Shown: one piece after another, positions 47,118 through 56,830 of the stretch
How the letters are laid out: each line of letters starts with the position of its first letter
Numbering within the stretch: position 1 is the stretch's first letter
Source of the DNA: Phycomyces blakesleeanus NRRL 1555(-)
Taxonomy: Eukaryota > Mucoromycota > Mucoromycetes > Mucorales > Phycomycetaceae
Direction of reading: 5' to 3'
Assembly: GCF_001638985.1 (NCBI RefSeq)
Contig: NW_017265136.1
Coordinates: 864,461 to 928,460 of the forward strand
DNA length: 64,000 nucleotides
Notes under the pieces: generated by a model
Told to the model about the DNA's origin: nothing
Databases searched by the model: none
The model's input: the letters and a program-made list of their open reading frames with translations, nothing else
Program-made: the position numbers and the translations under genes

Positions 47118-47396
47118 CTAACGGTTAAAGACCTCATGTCCTTCTTCTCCTGGCCAAACTGACTTGGGGATGGTTATCATATTAATGACAGCATTGAGAT
47201 TCCTTTGACTCACCCTGACACACCTGGTCACATTGCAAACTCTGCAGAACACCAAAGTTCTTAAAACCGGGTGTCCTGGCTGCTTCAAGCTCATCAAGAA
47301 AACAGAAGCTACACGTTTTCTATGTGGCAAAAAGTTTACTAATAACCCCACGCCGGTTCCTCTTCCGCTTGACCAAATCTTTCCCAAACATGACAT
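47118..47396 (-). pseudogene. relic with Cys-pair and Arg-Asn-Asn C-terminal motif, possibly transposon-derived
   Basis: The 92-residue frame contains FCRVCNVTRC followed by NLNAVINMITIPKSVWPGEE and HEVFNR. A CxxC pair followed by an (R)(D/N)xNAxxNM pattern resembles the zinc ribbon and last catalytic block of TnpB/Fanzor-like proteins that are common in Mucorales. The usual Asp of RD.NA is replaced (Asn) and upstream catalytic regions are not seen. It could equally be an unrelated Cys-rich relic. Function is not claimed. Confidence 0.3.
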
Positions 47397-48133
47397 CCCC
47401 CAAAACGATCAACAAGACTCTTGTTCTGTCTTCTTCATATGCGAGGGTCTCTATATATTCAAACTTTCTCCTAAAAAATCTCGTCTTTTACTTTTGACTT
47501 TCATATTTCTGCCATCGATACACCTCCATATATTTCTTCTTTTTCTTCTTGTTCTTGTTTCTTCGCATATTCCTATAGTATTCTGAACCACCATTTGTCA
47601 AAATGTGTGCTATTATTTCTGGCGTTCTCTGCCTAGCCTAATATAAACTAAATTAATTATTGGCTGTGTTTTTCCCATAAAAGTTGAACAACTGGCTCAA
47701 GTTTGTTAAAAACATAATAAACGTATTAGTTGTACGTTTCAGATGCCAATGTCTTTGCCATAAGCATGCAGCTTTAAATCTGCTCGATTCAATTGTCTTT
47801 CTTGGCCTTCTGTTACTTCTTTTGAATAGTGATTGATTCCGCGAGATGCTAGTATTCCTTATTCGTACATATAAGTATACTTCATATGGGATTCAAGCCG
47901 TTAACTACCATAAACACTGACTTTCGACAGGAATTTAAGGATAAAAGCTTGTATATTAATCGTACTTCTTCTATATCTAAGTGTTCTGACTTGAGCTCAA
48001 TTTCTTTCTTTAATGACTTCCTTCTGTAGAAAAGTAGATATGTTAAGAGCCTGTTTGATCTAATTAGGTTTTCAAACATGATTCGGCTATTCTCGTTTGG
48101 TACGATTTCAGTATTATCTCTTTTTTAATATAC
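47397..48133. other. intergenic, left flank of the Harbinger pair
   Basis: Mixed AT-rich DNA. Possible protein-like remnants (around 47760-47850, minus strand) are too short to assign. Confidence 0.4.
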
Positions 48134-48136
48134 ACT

Positions 48137-48235
48137 TGGTGTGGACAGACTAAAAGTTCAAAAAAGGGCAAGAAAAGGGTAAAACAAGTCCATCTTGAAC
48201 TTAGCCAATCAGCTTTAATTATGACTGTCCACACC
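48137..48235. repeat. nested inverted terminal module of copy A
   Basis: The outer about 98 bp begin with TGGTGTGGACAG and end with CTGTCCACACC, so the terminal repeat is repeated inward in opposite orientation. The same module occurs at the outer end of copy B (about 55728-55826) but not at the two inner ends. It could be a small MITE inserted at or forming the outer end, or extra transposase-binding sites. Confidence 0.6.
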
Positions 48236-48795
48236 TTTTTTTTAAAAAAAGTTCAAAATTAGTTCAAAATACATATTAGGTAATGCTATGCTCATAATGC
48301 TGTCACTGTCAGTAAGCATAGTCAATGCTTCATATTCAAATATATCAACATAAAGAAGTCTGTTTTGTTGTGGATAAAGACGAATTTGTTTATATTATCC
48401 AATTACAACTCTTCAGAATCTTTCACTGCTTGAATCTGTATCTGCATATCGTCAAAGCATACGTATGCAAACGATATCCCCTGTCTCTAAAAGTCCTCCC
48501 CATCAATACAAGAACTCTTAACAATTCTCATCAATAAAAATCATTCTTCTTGAGCTCAAACCTCTCTCCATCTCATAATCTAATTATCTACACCACTTTT
48601 TTTACAAATCCATTTATTACAGGTATAACATTTTAGCCAAAATAGCTTGTCAGTATATATTACTCATAAAGTTATAAATAATAATCAATACTCATCTACC
48701 TTCATTTTAACTCCATCCTTTTCGTCTTTTTTTTTATAAAAAAAATTATCTTCTTGTATCGCCTGTACCTTACATTAAACTATTGTAATAAAAGT

Positions 48796-49858
48796 ATGTC
48801 CACCCCCAGCGCTATTGAGTTCGTTTCTCATCAGGAAGATGACAATCAGTCACATTCCTGGATGAAGCCAGATGGTGGTAAAGATGGGTTGTCATCGATT
48901 GATCGGCTGCAGTACTTTCTGCTGAAAGACGACGCAGACAATCTGAGGAAGTACCTTGGTGGCTTCAAGAACGGGAAGAAGGTCAAGGTCAGCAAGACCA
49001 GAGTGATCAACGACTGCTGCCAGTATTTTGACAAGCAGGGTGTGAAGCGCACCAGCTCTCAAATAAAAAGCAAGCTGACGTATTTGATAACCAAGCAATA
49101 TCCTATTGCATTCAAAGCCTGAGAAGACAGCACAATGAGAATTAGCGAAGAAGAAATGTCTCAACGTGAAAAAGATGAGCTTGAAGGTATGAATATTGTT
49201 ACGTATAAGTTAAAACAAACATCTAAACAATTTAAATTATTTTTTATAAGTATATCTTAATGATATATGCCCAAACTTCACGCAGATGAGAAAAGTACTT
49301 GGTGAAAGTAAGGCAAAGTCACCTGCTGTATGTAATACAACAACGCCCTTGGACTTAAACAAAGCCCAAGACATGAGCAAGGATGAAGACGGTGAAGACG
49401 GTGAAAATGATGGAGGTGACGAAGCCAGTGAGAGCAGCAAAAGCTGCAAAGACCAAGAAGAACAGGGAGCTGATGTCAGCAATGAGATCAGTTCTCAGAG
49501 AGAGGCCATTGTCCAAAGCAATAGTGAAAGCAGCACCTCCGAGCACTCTGACGCCAGTGCGTACAGTGGCAAAAGACGCCCTAAATTCTTTGGCAAGATT
49601 GTGAAGAACACGGCAAAAAGATCAGTCAAGAGCATAGAGGATATTGGGCATGGTATAAAAGAGTTCAATGATGCCCGGATATCGCTCTTAGAATCAAAGT
49701 ACGAGGAAGAGCTCAAGAACCAGAAGGAGAAGCTGCAAAAAGAGCTTCAATGCGAGCAGCGGGTAAAAGGAGTGATCCTTATGGCAAAAACATTTGACTG
49801 GTCTGAGGAGAAGACTAAGAATGAATTAGAAGAGGTGTATAATCAATACCTTAATTAA
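48796..49858 (+). pseudogene. Harbinger companion (SANT/Myb-like) protein, copy A, one nonsense codon
   Basis: Second gene of the element. Such proteins bind DNA and help import or target the Harbinger transposase. Exons 48796-49186 and 49251-49858 would give 332 residues, but codon 109 is TGA (49120-49122) where copy B has TGG (Trp). The first 110 residues hold the predicted helical DNA-binding domain (LQYFLLKDDADNLRKYLGGF, then GVKRTSSQIKSKLTYL). A linker rich in Asp, Glu and Ser follows (DEDGEDGENDGGDEASESS). The C-terminal half has a coiled coil (ESKYEEELKNQKEKLQKELQ) and ends in EEVYNQYLN. Apart from the stop the reading frame is open, so decay is recent. Confidence 0.75.
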
Positions 49859-50196
49859 TAAATTGTATTTCTTCTATTTATACTATGCGTTTAATTTTTA
49901 TATATATTTATATACAAATTCTCAGAACTAATGTTATTTCATTTAAAAAAATGTAAAGGCATATAGACTATATAAAGATACTATCATTAAAGCAGACAAA
50001 ATTGATCTTCTACTTACATCTTCAAAATAGTTTGATAATAAAATATTAAAGAAAGAGAAGAACATAAATAATGACGAAATATCTATTTAATTACAGCTGT
50101 CAAATGCCGAAAAGTGAGATCTATCTAATAGATATAAAAGCTAATACTTCTGTTTTTTTTAATGTATTTAGAATGATCAAAGTTTATTTTCTTTAT

Positions 50197-51639
50197 TCAA
50201 GAAGATTTATTCTTCTCTTTTGACATAACAACACGTTGTGTCTGGATCCACCTTGTATTTCCGTCTATATTCTGGGATCCATCTACTACACCAGACTCCT
50301 CTGAATATCCTGTCTTCCGCAGGCGTTCAACTTCAGCTTTCTCTCTATCTTCCCATCGACGCTTGGCTTCCTGAGACCATTTGTCGTCATCTTGACACAT
50401 CAGGAAATTGTTCAAGGCTACGCAAACCCGAATCCATGCGTTAACCTTTACAACGTCTTCCTTTCTTTTTATCCTTACAGGGATTGATTTGAGAGAGTAG
50501 AATCTCTCTTTTAAGATTCCAAATGCATGCTCAATTTTTACTCGCATGCTCGAGATCTTGGTGTTGAACTCTTGGTCTGCTAACGAGAGTTCACTGTTCC
50601 TTGACTTCTTTTTGATTGGAACAATATAGTTTGTAGTCTTGTATTCCGCGTATGCCAACACGTACTCGTCATCAGAAAAGAATCGCTCTGGGAATTTTCC
50701 AAGCTCACACTCAGACAAAGTACGCATATCATGCGAACTTCCAAAGAAACCGGTTGACATGTATCGGATTATGCGTCTATGATCACACACTGCGACACTG
50801 TTTACACAGTAAGCGGATCTGCGACCGAAAAACTGCTCTGGCTTCCACGATGGTGCTTTTGCCAGCTTAAATAAGCATCCGTCAAGAAATCCAACAAGGT
50901 TTGGAAATCCTAATGGATATTCATTTGCTCGTTTTATCTCTGCTTTCTCAGATTCGGTTGGCCAATAAACGAACTTGTGCTCTAAAGAGAGAATTACTTT
51001 GAAGAATCTGGTTGTTATATTCTCGATAGAGCCCTCTATTTGTTTTTATTGTAGGAAACAGGTGAATAAATTTGCTTTTGTATATGTGGGTAAACAGTCG
51101 TAGACTATTATCCTGAGTTACTTACTTCCTATTCCAGAACGTCTTGCCAAACGGCCACTTGACGAAGAATTACCATTTGATCCTAATCGGTCAAGAACAA
51201 TGGAAATCTGTAGTCTAACATCGATCGAGTAAAATCCTGACAATTGTTGGCAAAGCTCGTGGTTTTTTACAAGATCATACAGCTTATAAAAAGAGCTTTT
51301 GCTCATTCGAAGCTCTTCCAGGAAGCCGCTTTCATCCAAGGCAAGCAGAAAATTCAATCTTTCTTTTCGAGTTACAAGTTTCTTGGCCTTGTTTTGCCCT
51401 TTGAAAAAATAGCGTCCTTTGCTGATTTTGTCTTGGACCTTCGTAACCATCAATTTCTCCTGTTGTAGCTTTAATTTGCATATGCTTGCAAAATCTTTGT
51501 ACGTGTCATGATCTTCCTCACAAGTAATGACATTAGAGTCGGACAACATCTTGATCATCTTCTTCAACGTGTGTTGAGTGATAGCTGCAGATGCATCCAA
51601 AGTTGATTTTGCGAGTATATTTATTGGAGTATGCGGCAT
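50197..51639 (-). CDS. PIF/Harbinger DDE transposase, copy A (intact)
   Basis: DDE_Tnp_4-type nuclease that cuts the element ends and joins them to target DNA. Exons 51639-51126 and 51035-50197, joined over a GTAAGT...ATAG intron, give 450 residues, usual for the family. The N-terminal about 170 residues have a Lys-rich segment and LDESGFLEELRMSKSSFYKL, the HARBI1-like helical region. The catalytic domain shows GFPNLVGFLDGCLFKL (Asp223), STGFFGSSHDMRTLS (Asp274), FFSDDEYVL and VKIEHAFGILKERF (Glu340), fitting the D, D and E positions. The C-terminus is charged (EAKRRWEDREKAEVERLRKT). It lies convergent with the companion gene. No internal stops were found. Confidence 0.88.
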
Positions 51640-51960
51640 TTTTTTAAGATAATAAGTAAAAGAGTAATATATTTCTCACTTTTATACACGCTAGTATTTA
51701 ATTATACCAAGTATATATGCTTTAAATTGTCGTTTGCTATTTAAGTGTAATGCAACTAGAAGGGATGCATGATATTATCATGCAAGTAGTATCAGACGAA
51801 AACTGGCCAATCATAGCCGTTAATTAATTTTGCCCTTTTTTTGCCCTTTTTTTGAAGGTTCAAAAAAGGGCAAAATTAATTAAAACTCTCATCCAATAAA
51901 ATGGCCTAAATTTTTGCCCTTTTTTTGAACTTTTTTTGAACTTTTAGTCTGTCCACACCA

Positions 51961-52198
51961 ACTCTTTCCGGAAATTCTTGGTGCAAAAATAAAAATCAAT
52001 TTGGTGCAAAAATGGAATGCACCAAATGCACCAAATGCACCAAAAAAGATGAATTAAGCAGAGAAATGGTAAAAAAAAATGCATCAAATTTTATCTTTTG
52101 TTTTTGCACTAAATAATTTTTTATTTTTGCACCAAATTTATTTTTGTTTGTGCACCAAATTGATTTTTATTTTTGCACCAATAATTTCCGGAAAGAGT
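51961..52198. mobile_element. 238-bp palindromic MITE at the centre of the Harbinger pair
   Basis: It starts ACTCTTTCCGGAAATT and ends AATTTCCGGAAAGAGT. The inverted repeats are about 48 bp with one visible mismatch, continuing as TTGGTGCAAAAATAAAAATC. The interior carries many short TTGGTGCA/TGCACCAA copies in both directions (at least eight). There is no coding capacity. Each end directly abuts a Harbinger terminus. Confidence 0.7.
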
Positions 52199-52424
52199 TG
52201 GTGTGGACAGACTAAAAGTTCAAAAAAAGGGCAAAATTAATTAACGGCTATGATTGGTCAGTTTTCGTCTGATACTACTTGCATAATAGTGTCATGCATC
52301 CCTTCTAGTTGCATTACATTTAAATAGCAAACGACGGTTTGAAGCATATATACTTGCTATAATTAAATACTAGTATATATAAAAGTGAGAAATATATTAC
52401 TCTTTTACTTATTATCTTAAAAAA

Positions 52425-53867
52425 ATGGCGCATACTCCAATAAATATACTCGTAAAATCAACTTTGGATGCATCTGCAGCTATCACTCAACACACGTTGA
52501 AGAAGATGATCAAGATTTTGTCCGACTCTAATGTCATTGCTTGTGAGGAAGATCATGATAGGTACAAAGATGGTGCAAACATATGCAAATTAAAGCTACA
52601 ACAGGAGAAATTGATGGTTACGAAGGCCCAAGACAAAATCAGCAAAGGACGCTATTTTTTCAAAGGGCAAAACAAGGCCAAGAAACTTGTAACTCGAAAA
52701 GAAAGATTGAATTTTCTGCTTGCCTTGGATGAAAGCGGCTTCCTGGAAGAGCTTCGAATGAGCAAAAGCTCTTTTTATAAGCTGTATGATCTTGTAAAAA
52801 ACCACGAGCTTTGCCAACAATTGTCAGGATTTTACTCGATCGATGTTAGACTACAGATTTCCATTGTTCTTGACCGATTAGGATCAAATGGTAATTCTTC
52901 GTCAAGTGGCCGTTTGGCAAGACGTTCTGGAATAGGAAGTAAGTAACTCAGGATAATAGTCTACGACTGTTTACCCACATATACAAAAGCAAATTTATTC
53001 ACCTGTTTCCTACAATAAAAACAAATAGAGGGCTCTATCGAGAATATAACAACCAGATTCTTCAAAGTAATTCTCTCTTTAGAGCACAAGTTCGTTTATT
53101 GGCCAACCGAATCTGAGAAAGCAGAGATAAAACGAGCAAATGAATATCCATTAGGATTTCCAAACCTTGTTGGATTTCTTGACGGATGCTTATTTAAGCT
53201 GGCAAAAGCACCATCGTGGAAGCCAGAGCAGTTTTTCGGTCGCAGATCCGCTTACTGTGTAAACAGTGTCGCAGAGTGTGATAATAGACACATAATCCGA
53301 TACATGTCAACCGGTTTCTTTGGAAGTTTGCATGATATGCATACTTCGTCTAAGTGTGAGTTTAGAAAATTCCTGAAGTGATTCTTTTCTGGTGACAAGT
53401 ACGTGTTGGCATACGCGGAATACAAGACTACAAACTATATTGTTCCAATCAAAAAGAAGTCAAGGAACAGTGAACTCTCGTTAGCAGATCAAGGGTTCAA
53501 TACAAAGATCTCGAGAATGCAAGTAAAAATTGAGCATGCATTTGGAATCTTAAAAGAGAGATTCTACTCTCTCAAATCAATCCCTGTAAGGATAAAAAGA
53601 AAGGAAGATGTTGTAAAGGTTAATGCATGGATTCGGGTTTGCGTAGCCTTGAACAATTTCCTGATGTGTCAAGATGACGACAAATGGTCTCAGGAAGCCA
53701 AGCGTCGATGGGAAGATAGAGAGAAAGCTGAAGTTGAACGCCTGCGGAAGACAGGATATTCAGAGGAGTCTGGTGTAGTAGATGGATCCCAGAATATAGA
53801 CGGAAATACAAGGTGGATTCAGACACAACGTGTTGTTATGTCAAAAGAAAAGAATACATCTTCTTGA
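52425..53867 (+). pseudogene. Harbinger DDE transposase, copy B, one nonsense codon
   Basis: Same exon structure as copy A: 52425-52938 and 53029-53867, equal length. It reads through except for TGA at 53379-53381, which replaces Arg289 of copy A (CGA), between the second Asp and the Glu of the triad. The patch around it has several other changes (SKCEFRKFLK against SECELGKFPE), most of them C-to-T or G-to-A. Downstream of the stop an open frame restarts at Met 53403 and includes the IEHAFGILKERF block, but on its own it lacks the first two catalytic Asp residues. Confidence 0.85.
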
Positions 53868-54205
53868 ATAAAGAAAATAAACTTTGATCATTCTAAATGC
53901 ATTAAAAAAAACAGAAGTATTAGCTTTTATATCTATTAGATAGATCTCACTTTTCGGCATTTGACAGCTGTAATTAAATAGATATTTCGTCATTATTTAT
54001 GTTCTTCTCTTTCTTTAATATTTTATTATCAAACTATTTTGAAGACGTAAGTAGAAGATCAATTTTGCCTGCTTTAATGATAGTATTTTTATATAGTCTA
54101 CATGCCTTTACATTTTTTTAAATAAAATAACATTAGTTCTGAGAATTTGTATATAAATATATATAAAAATTAAACGCATAGTATAAATAGAAGAAATATA
54201 ATTTA

Positions 54206-55172
54206 TTAATTAAGGTATTGATTATACACCTCTTCTAATTCATTCTTAGTCTTCTCCTCAGACCAGTCAAATGTTTTCGCCATAAGGATCACTCCTTTTA
54301 CCCACTGCTCGCATTGAAGCTTTTTTTGCAGCTTCTCCTTCTGGTTCTTGAGCTCTTTCTCATACTTTGATTCTAAGAGCAATATCCGGGCATCATTGAA
54401 CTCTTTTATACCATGCCCGACATCCTCTATGCTCTTAACTGATCTCTTTGCCGTGTTCTTCACAATCTTGCCAAAGAATTTAGACCGTCTTTTGCCACTG
54501 TACGCACTGGCGTCAGAGTGCTCGGAGGTACTGCTCTCACTGGCTTCGTCACCTCCATTGTTTTCACCGTCTTCACCGTCCTCGCCCTTGCTTATGTCTT
54601 GGGCTTTGTTTAAGTCGAAGAACGTTGTTGTATTACATATGGCAGATGACTTTGCCTTACTTTCACCAAGTACTTTTCTTATCTGTGTGAAGTTTGGGCA
54701 TATATCATTAAGATATACTTTTAAAAAATAATTTAAATTATTTCGATATTTGTTTTAACTTATATATAACAATATTCATACCTTCAAGTTCATCTTTTTC
54801 ACATTGATACATTTCTTCTTTGCCAATTCTCATTGTACTGTCTTCCCAGGCTTTGAATGCAATAGGATATTGCTTGTTGATCAGATACGTCAGCTTGCTT
54901 TTTATTTGAGAGCTGGTGCGCTTCACACCCTGCTTGTGAAAATACTGGCAGCAGTCGTTGATCACTCTGGTCTTGCTGACCTTGACCTTCTTCCCGTTCT
55001 TGAAGCCACCAAGGTACTTCCTCAGATTGTCTGTGTCGTCTTTCAACAGAAAGTACTGCAGCCGATCAATCGATGACAATCCATCTTTACCACCATCTGG
55101 CTTCATCCAGGAATGTGACTGATCGTCATCTTCCTGATGAGAAACGAGCTCAATAGCGCTGGGGGTGGACAT
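54206..55172 (-). CDS. Harbinger companion (SANT/Myb-like) protein, copy B (intact)
   Basis: Exons 55172-54782 and 54717-54206, joined over a GTATGA...AAAAG intron, give 300 residues without stops. The N-terminal domain matches copy A (LQYFLLKDDTDNLRKYLGGF, KQGVKRTSSQIKSKLTYL) and keeps Trp109 in AFKAWEDS. It is 32 residues shorter than copy A: the segment between EASESS and TSEHSD is deleted between short direct repeats (AGTGAGAGCAG and AGTGAAAGCAG type). The C-terminal coiled coil and EEVYNQYLN end are kept. Known roles of the family (DNA binding, nuclear import of transposase) are inferred, not shown. A longer start at 55214 adds 14 residues and is less likely. Confidence 0.8.
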
Positions 55173-55827
55173 ACTTTTATTACGATAGTTTAATGTAAGG
55201 TACAGGCGATACAAGAAGATACGTTTTTTAAAAAAAAATAAGAGACGAAAAGGATGGAGTTAAAATGAAGGTAGATGAGTATTGATTATTATTTATAACT
55301 TTATAAGAGTAATATATACTGACAGGCTATTTTGGCTAAAATGTTATACCTGTAATAAATGTGTTTGTAAAAAAAAAGTGGCGTAGATAATTAGATTATG
55401 AGATGGAGAGAGTTTTGAGCTCAAGAAGAATGATTTTTATTGATGAAAATTGTTAAGAGTTCTTGTACTGATTGGGAGGACTTTTAGAGACAGGGGATAT
55501 TGTTTGCATACATATGCTTTGACAATATGCAGATACAGATTCAAGCAGTGAAAGATTCTGAAGAGTTGTAATTGGATAATATAGACAAATTCGTCTTTAT
55601 CCACAACAAAACAGACTTATTTATGTTGATGTATTTGAATATGAAGCATTGACTATGCTTACTGACAGTGATGGAATTATGAGCATAGCATTACCTAATA
55701 TGTATTTTGAACTTTTTTTAAAAAAAAGGTGTGGACAGTCATAATTAAAGCTGATTGGCTAAGTTCAAGATGGACTTGTTTTACCCTTTTTTTGCCCTTT
55801 TTTTTGCTTTTAGTCTGTCCACACCAA

Positions 55828-56830
55828 ATGTTCTCAACCCCTCAGCCTTACAATAAAAAGTGCTATTGCGCTGGATGTAGTCAGAACGAACTAGTCTATA
55901 GTTCTGTAGCCGGAAAAACTGCTCAGCGCCATAACAAAAGAGCAAGATTAGATGCTATAAGATGTGAAAGTGGTACGCAGTTTGTAGTATTATTCTATTA
56001 TATTCTATTTTTTTGTAGTTCAAAAAATAACATGTTTTAACACAATCTTCTGCCCAAAGAAATTTGATAGAGGTTGATGTTGAACGTAGGAAATATTTAT
56101 TTAAATAAAAATAATAGAGCGTAACTATGTAACATATTCTAAATACAGCCATTTAAACATGTCAATCCAGAAGCACAGAAGAAGCGTGTGGTCAGACCAA
56201 CTCACCTGCTTGGGAAGGAACCCCAGTGTCTGACGATGAGAATGTTCCAGTTACGAATGAGGAGATTCACAACAGCAAATACAATGGCGATGAAAACAAA
56301 GAAAACGATAATGAAGATGAAGATGTTGTTAAGGTGGAGGTCGAGGAATTTGTTAATGAAGGTTGGCGTTGTGCTATGGCAGAAAGAAAAAATTGAAAAA
56401 AAAGGAGATGATTTTTTTTTTTGGTTTTTTACAATAGATCCTTTTGCCCCCCCCCCGCCCGATATGCCTGAGAACCCAGTGCACAGGATCATTACTACTT
56501 TTGTGGTAATGTTAGCTCTCCGCTATGTGGTCAACAAAGGCGCTGTCATCCTGATAACGTTCATCAATAAGCTCTAGACAACTTACAAGAAGAATTTACA
56601 ATTGCCATAGAACATTTCTGGCCTCAAATACAAAACGGAGCTTTCATCCATGACCAAAAGCGTTCATAAATATGTTTTGTGCCAGGATTGCCACAAGGTG
56701 TATGAGGAAAGTGTATTATGTTGGAATACAAACTCTTATTGACGAGCATCCAAGGGGGTCCAGGATTCGTGCAGTATCTCATTGCCCATTTTCAGTACCA
56801 CCCAGAACAATACTGATACCTGGTATCGGC
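55828..56830 (+). pseudogene. CACTA/Plavaka-like transposase, N-terminal part, decayed
   Basis: It starts two bases after the end of Harbinger copy B. Exon 1 (55828-55972) reads MFSTPQPYNKKCYCAGCSQN and KTAQRHNKRARLD. An acidic segment follows (about 56230-56362: SDDENVPVTNEEIHNSKYNG, DEDVVKVEVEEFVNE), joined out of frame to what precedes. Then comes MPENPVHRIITTFVVMLALR with YVVNKGAVILITFINKL (56464-56572), and remnants with CQDCHKVYEESVLC in shifted frames up to about 56740. MPENPVHRF, FVVLF and NKGAV recur in Mucorales Tnp2/Plavaka-type transposases as I know them; the same block is in the minus-strand copy at 61.4 kb. Several frameshifts and stops mark a pseudogene. Confidence 0.6.

Larger units (their letters stand above)
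48137..51960. mobile_element. PIF/Harbinger-type transposon, copy A
   Basis: A 3.8-kb element with terminal inverted repeats starting TGGTGTGGACAGACTAAAAG and a GTTCAAAAAAGGGC subterminal part. Direct 3-bp flanks ACT (48134-48136) and ACT (51961-51963) fit the 3-bp target duplications of this superfamily. It carries two convergent genes: a SANT-like companion (+), broken by one stop, and a DDE transposase (-), intact. A second copy lies in inverted orientation at 52199-55826. Near the right end there is an extra TGCCC...GGGCA subterminal repeat (about 51828-51935) that copy B lacks. Confidence 0.85.
52199..55826. mobile_element. PIF/Harbinger-type transposon, copy B (inverted)
   Basis: 3.6 kb, the mirror image of copy A with the same gene order and TIRs (TGGTGTGGACAGACTAAAAG at 52199). 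The transposase (+) has a stop codon; the companion gene (-) is intact. Flanking triplets are AGT (52196-52198) and AAT (55827-55829), so a clean 3-bp duplication is not seen. Base differences from copy A are scattered, with a dense patch at about 53270-53395. Confidence 0.85.
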
